From: an uncultured Bryobacterales bacterium
Lineage (GTDB): Bacteria > Acidobacteriota > Terriglobia > Bryobacterales > Bryobacteraceae
Length of the DNA stretch: 39,844 nucleotides
NCBI GenBank assembly: GCA_937959285.1
Contig: CALGAR010000028.1
Location: forward strand, 1 to 39,844
Direction: 5' to 3'
Positions 7,215 to 14,595 of the stretch are shown piece after piece. Both the position numbers and the translations under genes were made by a program. Numbering within the stretch: the first letter of the stretch is position 1; the number at the start of each line of letters is the position of its first letter. Under the pieces are notes generated by a model, which did no database searches, was not told where the DNA came from, and was given only the letters and a program-made list of their open reading frames with translations.

Positions 7215-7646
7215 ATGGCTGCTCGGCTTAGACCCGCGCAGGTGCTGGCTATCCTTCGTTCCTCTGCGAAGGGAGAAGGTGTTCGCGAAGCGTTCTCCCA
7301 ATGCGCCGTACCTCATTTACTGACTGTGATTGTTGATGGCGAGGTGAATCGGAGCGAAGTTGTTGACTTGCTCGAGCACGGACTCGCCCGCCTGCCGGAC
7401 CTGCTCGTCCTCGAAGCAGGTAGCGACGACCAGCTTACGGTGCAAGACCTTAAGCAGAATCGCAAGACCCGCCGAGTACCAATCGTCGCGATTACAGACA
7501 CGGTCGACAACGCTACGGCTCTCTACGAGCAGCACGTGAATTGCTGCATTGTGGATGATTCGGAGTTGCAGGAGCATTTGTGCGCAGCAGCCAATTTCTG
7601 GCTGACTGCGGCATCGCTCGCCGATTCCCAAGCCTCCGGGCGCTAA
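7215..7646 (+). CDS. Degenerate receiver-domain protein (pseudo-response regulator)
   Basis: This 143-aa protein aligns by eye end to end with Rcp1-like receivers: RPAQVLAIL for the first strand, VPHLLTVIVDGE for the second, LPDLLVLEAG for the third, RRVPIVAIT for the fourth, and NCCIVDDSELQEHL...FWLTAASL at the end. The phosphorylation chemistry is lost. The acidic pair is R15/S16, the phospho-acceptor position is E67, and the invariant Lys is D114; T94 is kept. Glu at the acceptor site can mimic phosphorylation in other receivers, so a constitutively active or purely protein-binding role is possible. The ATG at 7215 gives family length; the frame stays open upstream to 7071. It diverges from the kinase-regulator operon. 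Confidence 0.72.
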   Translation: MAARLRPAQVLAILRSSAKGEGVREAFSQCAVPHLLTVIVDGEVNRSEVVDLLEHGLARLPDLLVLEAGSDDQLTVQDLKQNRKTRRVPIVAITDTVDNATALYEQHVNCCIVDDSELQEHLCAAANFWLTAASLADSQASGR

Positions 7647-7712
7647 CCTGCCTTCCAGCACAGCACGCATTGTTACAATAGCCCTTCGATCCTAAGCGGA
7701 GGGAGAACAGCA

Positions 7713-8474
7713 ATGCGTTTGGGCGCCGTTACTTATAACGTCCTGAAGGACTGGGACATTGAAACAATCATCAGGAATCTCGAGGCCACGGGCTTCGAGG
7801 CTGTCGAGCTGCGTACCACGCACAAGCACGGAGTGGAGCCGTCCCTTTCCACTCAAGAGCGCCTCCGTGTGGCTGAGCGCTTCCAGCGATCGAAGGTCCG
7901 CCTCCTCTCCTATGGCACCGTAGCCGAATTTCATTCCCCAGACCCTGCCGTGCGGCGCAAAAATGTAGAGGACGCGAAGGCATTCATCGACCTCGCGCAT
8001 GACACCGGAGCCTGGGGCATCAAAGTGCGTCCCAACGGTATACCAAAGGAGGTGCCGCAAGAGGTAACGATCAACAACATCGCAGCCTGCTTGCGGGAGC
8101 TCGGAGACTACGGCGCCGGGCGTGGCGTCGAGATCTGGATGGAGGTGCACGGGCGCATCACCCAGAATCCTCCCGTCTCTGCCGCAATCATGAAAGCCAC
8201 CGACCATCCTCAGGTGGGGGTGTGCTGGAACTCAAATCCCACAGATATCGTCAACGGCACGATCCGGCCTTCCTTTGAGCTCCTCCGTCCATGGATCAAG
8301 AACGTCCATATCAATGAACTTGCCAACCCCGGCTACCCCTGGCGCGAGCTGTTCGTTCTGCTCCGCAAGTCGGGCTATCAGCGCTATACGCTTTGCGAAG
8401 CGCAGGAGTCGGCCGAACCTGAACGCTTCCTTCGCTGGTACGCTGCTCTCTGGAGGGAGCTCACGCGAGAATGA
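7713..8474 (+). CDS. Sugar phosphate isomerase/epimerase family TIM-barrel protein
   Basis: This 253-aa protein has the xylose-isomerase-like (AP_endonuc_2) barrel pattern. It starts MRLGAVTYNV, has GFEAVELR in the second strand, and has metal-site candidates E144 (WMEVHGR), H199 (KNVHINE) and E229 (YTLCEA). Members isomerise or epimerise sugars, inositols and related acids; the substrate here cannot be named. No signal peptide is seen, so it is cytoplasmic. GGAGGGAG lies before the ATG, and TACAAT about 35 bases upstream could be a -10 box. Its end overlaps the next gene by 4 bases (ATGA), so it is co-translated with a secreted peptidase. Confidence 0.82.
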   Translation: MRLGAVTYNVLKDWDIETIIRNLEATGFEAVELRTTHKHGVEPSLSTQERLRVAERFQRSKVRLLSYGTVAEFHSPDPAVRRKNVEDAKAFIDLAHDTGAWGIKVRPNGIPKEVPQEVTINNIAACLRELGDYGAGRGVEIWMEVHGRITQNPPVSAAIMKATDHPQVGVCWNSNPTDIVNGTIRPSFELLRPWIKNVHINELANPGYPWRELFVLLRKSGYQRYTLCEAQESAEPERFLRWYAALWRELTRE

Positions 8475-10768
8475 TTGTGCTCGTTCTCCTGCTGCTGGCA
8501 GGAAGGCTTACCGCAGCTGTCCCCGCGCCTCACTCTCATTTCGGACACCCGATCGGGGCGGACCGGACGTCGCTCGAATGGGCAAAGGTTGTCGACTACT
8601 TCTATCTGCTTGATAAGAACAGCGACAAGATCAAAGTCGCGGAGTACGGCAGGACAACCGAGGGTCGGCCCATGATCGCGGCGTGGATCTCGGCGCCGGA
8701 AACGATCCGGTCGCTCGATCGCTTCCAGGAAATTCAAAAGCGCCTGGCCGATCCCCGCCGGACTACGGAGCCCGAAGCGGAGAAGCTGATTGCCGAAGGC
8801 AAGGTGGTCGTCATGATCACCTGCTCCATCCACTCGACGGAAGTAGCCTCGACGCATACCGCTGTCCAGTTTGCTTACCGAATGCTGACGGATGACGGGC
8901 CGAAGACGCGGGCGATCCTTGCCAATACGATCTTCATTCTCGTGCCGTCACTGAACCCCGACGGCGTCGACCTGGTGACGAACTGGTATCGAAAGACCCT
9001 TGGCACTCCTTACGAGGGGACCGCGCCGCCCGAGCTGTACCAGAAGTACGTCGGCCACGACAACAACCGGGACTGGTATATCTTTTCTCAAGCCGAAACA
9101 CGCAACACCATCTCCCGGCTGCACAACGTCTGGCACCCGCAGGTTGTCTACGACGTGCATCAGCAGGGACCGAACGGTTCCCGCATGTTTGTACCGCCGT
9201 GGCTTGACCCGATCGACCCTAACGTCGATCCGATCCTTATGCAGATCTCCAATATGATTGGCATGTCCATGGCTCTCGATCTCACCGCCGCGGGAAAGAC
9301 CGGGGTAGCCGTGAACGCCATGTATGACTTCTGGACTCCGGCCCGCCACTATCAGGCGTACCACGGAGGCGCGCGCATCCTGAGCGAATCCGCAAGCGCC
9401 CGCCTGTCCTCGCCCATCACGGTCACGCTGGACCAGATCTCGTCAGAGGCGCTTGGTTTCAGTCCGCGGCAATCGTCCTGGAACTATCTGGAGCCCTGGC
9501 TCGGCGGCGTTTGGCGCTTGCGAGACATCATCGACTATCAGTTGATTGCCATGGAGTCCTGCCTCTATACGGCTGCGGTCCGGCGTCAGGATCTTCTGCG
9601 CGCTTTTTACCGGGTCGGCCAGCGTGCGGTGAAGCGGTCTCAGCCCTACGCATTCGTTGTTCCCGCGGAGCAGCGGGACCCGGGCTCTGCGGAGAAGCTC
9701 CTGTCTACGCTCGCCTTCGGTCTCGTAGAGATCGAGCGGGCTCAGCGTCCCTTCGAAGCGGATGGCCGGAAATTCAGCGCCGGATCCTATGTAATCCGAA
9801 TGCAGCAGCCCTATAACGCCTTTGCGAAGACGCTTCTCGAGAGGCAGAAGTACCCGGACCTTCGCATGTATCCCGGCGGGCCTCCGAAACGGCCCTACGA
9901 CGTCACGGCGCACACCCTGCCATTGCTCATGGGAGTCGACGTGACTGCCATTGAAAAGCCGTTCCGTGCGTCGTTTACCAGAGCAGCTTCATTCTCCTTC
10001 CCAAGACCTAACGGCCTCACGCGATCCGACATTGAGTGGTGGCGGAAGGCGAACCGGAAGAAGAGTTCGCGGATTGGCCTCTATCGAAGCTGGGTCCCGT
10101 CGATGGACGAAGGCTGGACGCGCTGGCTGCTTGAAGAGTTCGGCTTCGAGTACACAAGCTTGCGCAACTCTGAGATTCAGGCGGGAGGATTGTCCCGAAA
10201 GTACGATGTCATCGTATTCCCGGACCAGTCGCCCGGTACGATCTACCATGGCTACCGGCCTGGAACCATGCCCGACGAATACGTCGGGGGCCTCGGAAGC
10301 AAAGGGGAGCAGGAGCTGAAGCGCTACGCCGAAGAGGGAGGCCGCTTGGTCTTTATTAACCGCTCCTGTGACTTCGCGATCGGCCATCTGGGAGTGGGAG
10401 CAAGGAATATTGTCCGGGATCTGCCCAATCGCGAGTTCTACGTGCCCGGCTCGCTCCTCAACGTAACCCTCGATCGCAAGCACCCTCTGGCCGCGGGGCT
10501 TCCGGAGAAGATTGCAATCTGGGTTGAGTCCAGCCCGGCTTTCGAGGCTCCTGAAGGAGCAGTCGTCGTTGCCCGCTACAACCCGTCGGAGCTGCTAGCT
10601 TCGGGGTGGCTGCTCGGAGAGAAGTATCTTCTGAACCGGGCAGCCCTGCTGGACATACCGGTCGGGAAGGGAAGAGTGATCCTCTTTGGCTTCCGGCCTC
10701 AGTACCGGGCTCAAAGCTATCAGACTTTCAAGCTATTCTTCAACGCTCTGACGAGCGGGGTGGAGTAG
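8471..10768 (+). CDS. Secreted M14-family zinc carboxypeptidase-like protein
   Basis: This 765-aa protein carries an N-terminal signal peptide (hydrophobic residues 2-16), so it is exported. The M14 metallopeptidase domain (about 35-400) shows the zinc motif HSTE (H121, E124), DNNRDW (R200) in the substrate-binding region, the third zinc ligand H230 (VYDVHQQG) and catalytic-Glu candidate E306 (RILSESAS). A C-terminal domain (about 520-765), including YDVIVFPDQSPG and YAEEGGRLVFIN, resembles the class I glutamine-amidotransferase-like domain often fused to large secreted M14 proteins. It probably trims peptides in the periplasm or outside the cell. It is co-translated with the upstream epimerase; a hairpin follows at 10767. 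Confidence 0.88.
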   Translation: MIVLVLLLLAGRLTAAVPAPHSHFGHPIGADRTSLEWAKVVDYFYLLDKNSDKIKVAEYGRTTEGRPMIAAWISAPETIRSLDRFQEIQKRLADPRRTTEPEAEKLIAEGKVVVMITCSIHSTEVASTHTAVQFAYRMLTDDGPKTRAILANTIFILVPSLNPDGVDLVTNWYRKTLGTPYEGTAPPELYQKYVGHDNNRDWYIFSQAETRNTISRLHNVWHPQVVYDVHQQGPNGSRMFVPPWLDPIDPNVDPILMQISNMIGMSMALDLTAAGKTGVAVNAMYDFWTPARHYQAYHGGARILSESASARLSSPITVTLDQISSEALGFSPRQSSWNYLEPWLGGVWRLRDIIDYQLIAMESCLYTAAVRRQDLLRAFYRVGQRAVKRSQPYAFVVPAEQRDPGSAEKLLSTLAFGLVEIERAQRPFEADGRKFSAGSYVIRMQQPYNAFAKTLLERQKYPDLRMYPGGPPKRPYDVTAHTLPLLMGVDVTAIEKPFRASFTRAASFSFPRPNGLTRSDIEWWRKANRKKSSRIGLYRSWVPSMDEGWTRWLLEEFGFEYTSLRNSEIQAGGLSRKYDVIVFPDQSPGTIYHGYRPGTMPDEYVGGLGSKGEQELKRYAEEGGRLVFINRSCDFAIGHLGVGARNIVRDLPNREFYVPGSLLNVTLDRKHPLAAGLPEKIAIWVESSPAFEAPEGAVVVARYNPSELLASGWLLGEKYLLNRAALLDIPVGKGRVILFGFRPQYRAQSYQTFKLFFNALTSGVE

Positions 10769-10798
10769 CCGGAGAGGCGCGAGCGTGCCGCTCCGGCT
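10767..10798. terminator. Hairpin between convergent genes
   Basis: AGCCGGAG (10767-10774) pairs with CTCCGGCT (10791-10798), with an inner GGC/GCC extension. It starts inside the stop region of the M14 gene and lies before the end of the leftward epimerase gene. There is no T-run, so termination would be weak or Rho-assisted. Confidence 0.5.
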
Positions 10799-10814
10799 GC
10801 GGAAGTAAGGCTGC

Positions 10815-11654
10815 TTAGTGACGTAAGCTCTCGAGTAGCTTGATCGCGGAAGCGATGTCCTGCAGCCGCTGGGCCTGATCGGGAATCTCCCGCTCGATGA
10901 ACAGCGGATTCTTGTAACCGATCTCTTTGAGCTTGTTGACAAACCGCTCCATTCCGACCGAGCCCTGGCCGAGCGGCTTCTCCGTTCCGAGAGCGCCGGG
11001 AACGTCTTTCGGCGGCCAGTCGCCGTCCTTGCAGTGCACCGTGACAACATGAGGGGCAAGCAGGTTGAGCGCCTCGATGGGATCGCCGGTGCCGTACATG
11101 ATCATGTTTGCCGGGTCAAAGTTGATCCGCAAATTGGGGCGGTCGACGTCCTTGATGAAGCGCAGCAACACATCCGCCGGCTCCTGGCCGGTCTCGAGCG
11201 CGAAGGTCTGGCCATACTTGGCGGCGTGGTCGCAGATCCGCCGCACTTCGTCCCGGACAGCGACATAGGCGGGCGCAGTGGCGTCGTGGGGCACGAAGCC
11301 GACATGGCACGCGATGCCGGGGACACCAAGCTGGGCTGCGAGATCGCTGATCTTCAGCGTCCGCTCCACGCGCTCTTTCCGGGTGCTTTCCGGAATAAAT
11401 CCGACGGTTCGCTCCACCGTCGGGATGTCAGCGTAGTCCTCGCCCGTATAGGCCCCGACAAGGGTAAAGATGCGGAAGTTGCATGCCTCAAGGGCGCCTT
11501 TCCACGCGTCGGCTGCGCCTTCCAATGGATAGTCGCCGGGGATGCCGAGCTGGCCGCACCGCAAGCCGAGCTTCGTATACTCGGCGAGGGTTGCTCGCGG
11601 GTCCGCCGTAGCCCAGAAAATAACACCGATCTCTCGTTCGCTTAAAGTTTGCAT
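10815..11654 (-). CDS. Sugar phosphate isomerase/epimerase, xylose-isomerase-like TIM barrel
   Basis: This 279-aa cytoplasmic protein shows the family metal/active-site set: E154 (FALETGQE), D180 (RINFDPAN), H207 (VTVHCKDGD) and E254 (LFIEREI). It belongs to the AP_endonuc_2/TIM family whose members epimerise or dehydrate sugar derivatives. Its start overlaps the upstream Gfo/Idh/MocA gene by 13 bases. That pairing is a common signature of catabolism of oxidised sugars or inositols, in which the dehydrogenase makes a keto intermediate and the barrel isomerises it. It is unrelated in close detail to the epimerase at 7713, so the two are not a recent duplication. Confidence 0.86.
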   Translation of the reverse strand: MQTLSEREIGVIFWATADPRATLAEYTKLGLRCGQLGIPGDYPLEGAADAWKGALEACNFRIFTLVGAYTGEDYADIPTVERTVGFIPESTRKERVERTLKISDLAAQLGVPGIACHVGFVPHDATAPAYVAVRDEVRRICDHAAKYGQTFALETGQEPADVLLRFIKDVDRPNLRINFDPANMIMYGTGDPIEALNLLAPHVVTVHCKDGDWPPKDVPGALGTEKPLGQGSVGMERFVNKLKEIGYKNPLFIEREIPDQAQRLQDIASAIKLLESLRH

Positions 11655-12658
11655 GGCACTAACTCTCCGTTTTTCGCCCTCGCTGTTCGTAACAACCGCG
11701 CGAGCTTCACCGCTGCGGCAGACATTTCGGGGGGGCAGAATTCCGGCTGCCTGTTCTCACGGCAGCACTCGAGGAAGTATCTGATCTCGGCTTCGTAGCC
11801 GTCCGTCTCCGGCAGCTTTACCGTTTCGTCGCAACCGTCGACGCGGTACAAAGCAGGCGGGCGGTAGGCCGAGCTGTAGTCAACAGTGCCCTCTTCGAAG
11901 GTGACCGTATACTCCATCACGAAGGGATACGCCTTCGGATGGAGCCATCCGCCCGCCACGACGACCTCGGGAACGTTCGGGTAGTGGAGACGTGCGGTAA
12001 TCCAGTCAATGCCCCGCGGAAGGTCTTCGTGGCCAGTGGCCGAAACGGCTTCGGGCATGCCGAACAGGTGCAGGCACATATCGATGTCGTGTATGAGAAG
12101 GTCGACGACGGCACCTCCGCTCCTTTCCGTGTCCGACAGCCATTTGCTCCAGGTGGGAGCGGCGCAGCGGCGGCGGAAACTCGCGCACTTGACCTGCCCG
12201 AGCCGTCCGCTGTCGACATATTCGCGTAAGGGAACGTAGGCAGGGAAAAACCGCAGCACCTGCGCGACCATGAGAATCCGCCCGGACTCGCGGGCGGCCT
12301 TGATCATGGCGTCCGCCTCCGTGCCATCCAGGGCCATCGGCTTCTCGACGAGCACGTGCTTGCCGGCCCGCAAAGCCTCGATGGCGATTTCCGCGTGCAG
12401 ATGCGTCGGCAGACAGAGGTCGAATGCTTCGATGTCCGGGTCTCGCAGTGCGTCCTTGATGTTGCGGTATTTCCGCACCTGGCTGAAGTCGTGCTTCTCA
12501 CCCGGGCGGTCGAGGTTTCCCTGAACTCCGCTCAGATCACCGGCGAGCTTCTCCGGTACGTCGCTGACGACGGCAAACAGTTGCGCCTCCGGGATCGCTT
12601 GCAGCGCCTTGATATGGGTGCTGCCCATGAACCCGAGGCCGGCTACAGCAATACGCAT
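11642..12658 (-). CDS. Gfo/Idh/MocA family NAD(P)-dependent oxidoreductase
   Basis: This 338-aa protein begins with a Rossmann dinucleotide-binding motif (AVAGLGFMGSTH, residues 4-15). It has the family's catalytic-loop EKP (E105-K106-P107) and the substrate-domain segment GGAVVDLLIHDID (D186, H190). Such enzymes oxidise or reduce a hydroxyl of sugars, inositols or sugar acids with NAD(P). No Tat signal is present, so this is a cytoplasmic member. It is translated together with the downstream TIM-barrel protein. The substrate cannot be deduced. Confidence 0.9.
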   Translation of the reverse strand: MRIAVAGLGFMGSTHIKALQAIPEAQLFAVVSDVPEKLAGDLSGVQGNLDRPGEKHDFSQVRKYRNIKDALRDPDIEAFDLCLPTHLHAEIAIEALRAGKHVLVEKPMALDGTEADAMIKAARESGRILMVAQVLRFFPAYVPLREYVDSGRLGQVKCASFRRRCAAPTWSKWLSDTERSGGAVVDLLIHDIDMCLHLFGMPEAVSATGHEDLPRGIDWITARLHYPNVPEVVVAGGWLHPKAYPFVMEYTVTFEEGTVDYSSAYRPPALYRVDGCDETVKLPETDGYEAEIRYFLECCRENRQPEFCPPEMSAAAVKLARLLRTARAKNGELVPCKL

Positions 12659-12716
12659 AGATACTGTACTCTAACACGAGCACGCACCTCCGGGCGTATC
12701 CCTGCCGTTTGCCTTG

Positions 12717-13340
12717 CTAAATCGACATGTTAACGACCTGGAACCGGAACCTCTCTGGAGGCAGCGATGAAATCGGTTCCGGGCTCATCCTCGCCCATGT
12801 CTCGTATGCCTTGGTCGCGACGGATTCGTTCAGGTAGAAGAGAAACTGATCGGAAAAGCAGGAAAGCGGCGGCGGCTGCCGGAACGTCAGGCGGAGTCCG
12901 ACTGCGTGCTCAAGTTCCGCGCCTTCAGGCGAGACTGCTTTGTCGGAAAGCAGCGTGACAAAGCTGCTGCGGCCGACATGCGGCCAGACGTCAGGACGAA
13001 GCAGAGGCCGCAGGTTGCTGCGCCTCTCGAACATTGTTTCACACTGACGGATCCATTCCAGGATGCTGTCGCCCCACTGCCAGACGCGGACAAGCTGCAG
13101 GTACTGCTCAACGAGATTGATGGAGAGATCCAGCTTCCGGCGTTCAAGGCTCACGGGATCCACGAATTCGTCCTGAGGGAGCGTCGGTATGAGCTCTTCC
13201 GCGTCAATCAGGTCGCTTGCCATCTTCATGACCCGATCTAGCCGGTTGATCTGAGGCGTGGTGCGTACCAAAAGGGGAGGAAGCTCGTGCGTTTCTTCCC
13301 CCGGAATATCAACAAACCTTCGGTTGCCGATGGTTTCCAT
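12717..13340 (-). CDS. Uncharacterised 207-aa protein
   Basis: I do not recognise this protein. It has no signal peptide or membrane helix. It is moderately acidic with many Glu/Arg and Leu residues, a likely helical middle (SLERRKLDLSINLVEQYLQLVRVWQWG, given here in part only as motif SLERRKLDL...VRVWQWG, about 88-114), and a C-terminal part with FSDQFLFYLNE and ERFRFQVVNMSI that looks like beta-strands. I chose the ATG at 13340 because GAGG precedes it; the frame is open for 55 more codons upstream, but those read as low-complexity non-coding sequence. It lies 58 bases upstream of the Gfo/Idh gene in the same direction and may share its transcript. It diverges from the metallo-beta-lactamase. 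Confidence 0.6.
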   Translation of the reverse strand: METIGNRRFVDIPGEETHELPPLLVRTTPQINRLDRVMKMASDLIDAEELIPTLPQDEFVDPVSLERRKLDLSINLVEQYLQLVRVWQWGDSILEWIRQCETMFERRSNLRPLLRPDVWPHVGRSSFVTLLSDKAVSPEGAELEHAVGLRLTFRQPPPLSCFSDQFLFYLNESVATKAYETWARMSPEPISSLPPERFRFQVVNMSI

Positions 13341-13544
13341 GGCCGCCTCACTGAATGAGGTTCTATAACATGCGGATACAGCCACCCGGAACTGTATGCA
13401 TTCGATTATAGGGACGCCTTGCCGGGTACTCAAGTTTCGGCAAGCAGATTGCAACGAAAATTCGCCGCAACATAAGCCTTGCTGTCCGCGTCCCGTCGCT
13501 CCCATGGAGGGTGTCTGTCGCGTTTCGTATACTTTCTCCCATAT

Positions 13545-14387
13545 ATGCTTTCGTTCTTGATCCGGATACTGGCCTCTGTTTGCGCGTCAGCTCTGTTTGC
13601 CTCGGCACAACCTGCCAACTGGAGCAAACCGTTTCCGGCCCATCGCATCATCGGTAACGTTTATTACGTCGGCACAGAGGACCTTGCCTGCTTCCTGATC
13701 ACTACGCCCCAAGGGCACATTCTGATCAATACCGGTCTTGAGGATTCGGTTCCATTGATCCGGTCCAGCGTGCAGAGCCTGGGATTCCGCCTGGAGGACA
13801 TCAAGATTCTTCTCGTCATGCAGGCGCATTTCGACCATGTGGCGGGCATGGCGGAGATCCAGCGCCTTACGTCCGCGCGAATGCTTGCCACAGACGGGGA
13901 TGCGCCAGTGCTCGAGCAGGGCGGCAAGGGAGATTTTCTGAACCTGCCTCTCTTCCCGCCTGTAAAGGTGCACGGGCGATTGAAGGATGGCCAGAAGATC
14001 CGGCTCGGACGAACGGAACTGAACGTTCACCTGACTCCCGGCCACACACGCGGAAGCGTCAGCTACAGCATGCGTGTCGTGGAGAATGGCCGGACGTACA
14101 ACGTCCTGTTCGCAAACCTGAATACGATGATCGGCGCGAAGCTGGTAGGCAATCGCGAATACCCGAACATCGCGAAGGATTACGCGCGGTCGCTCGAGAT
14201 TCAGCGAAAGCTCCCGTGCGATATCTTCCTAGCTGCTCATGGATCGCAGTACGGCTTATTAAAGAAGTACAAGCCGGGGCAGCCCTACCGGCCTGACACT
14301 TTCGTTGATCCCGACGGCTACGGAAAAGCCGTGGAAGACTTGGGGAAGAAGTTCGAGGAGCAGCTGCGCCGCGAGCAGCACCAGTAA
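13545..14387 (+). CDS. Subclass B3 metallo-beta-lactamase, GOB-like (Gln in place of first His)
   Basis: This 280-aa exported protein (signal peptide 1-22, ending ALFASA) has the B3 layout: LILTT-like strand ACFLITTPQGHILINTG, zinc motif QAHFDH (Q93, H95, D97, H98), TPGHTRGS (H167) and AAHGSQYG (H232). These match standard ligands 116, 118, 120, 121, 196 and 263, with Gln at 116 as in GOB enzymes rather than the usual His. Other shared stretches are KILL-MQAH, VLEQGGKGDF and YPNIAKDYA. B3 enzymes hydrolyse beta-lactams in the periplasm, but environmental homologues may have other substrates. I chose the second in-frame ATG because it gives a clean signal peptide; the ribosome-binding site is weak. 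Confidence 0.85.
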   Translation: MLSFLIRILASVCASALFASAQPANWSKPFPAHRIIGNVYYVGTEDLACFLITTPQGHILINTGLEDSVPLIRSSVQSLGFRLEDIKILLVMQAHFDHVAGMAEIQRLTSARMLATDGDAPVLEQGGKGDFLNLPLFPPVKVHGRLKDGQKIRLGRTELNVHLTPGHTRGSVSYSMRVVENGRTYNVLFANLNTMIGAKLVGNREYPNIAKDYARSLEIQRKLPCDIFLAAHGSQYGLLKKYKPGQPYRPDTFVDPDGYGKAVEDLGKKFEEQLRREQHQ

Positions 14388-14530
14388 GTTAAAGCCCATC
14401 GAAACCGCAGACACCGCCTGCCTTTAGCGCGTCTGCCCGAGCCCGTCTTTCGTCAGAAATCTCACAATCGTTTGCATGAAAACAATACACATTAAGCGAA
14501 ATTGAAGATGTTAAGTGCCTGTTATTCCAA

Positions 14531-14559
14531 TTGAATTACCCGAAATACGCGATTATAAT
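14531..14559 (+). promoter_or_regulatory. Near-consensus sigma70 promoter of the TonB-dependent receptor
   Basis: TTGAAT (14531-14536), a 17-base spacer and a perfect TATAAT (14554-14559) predict a start near 14566. A G-rich ribosome-binding site (GGGGGG, 14581-14586) lies before the ATG at 14596. This is the best promoter in the window, in an AT-rich stretch unlike its surroundings. Confidence 0.8.
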
Positions 14560-14595
14560 GCTGCTGATTCTTGCGTAATTGGGGGGTAAGAATCC

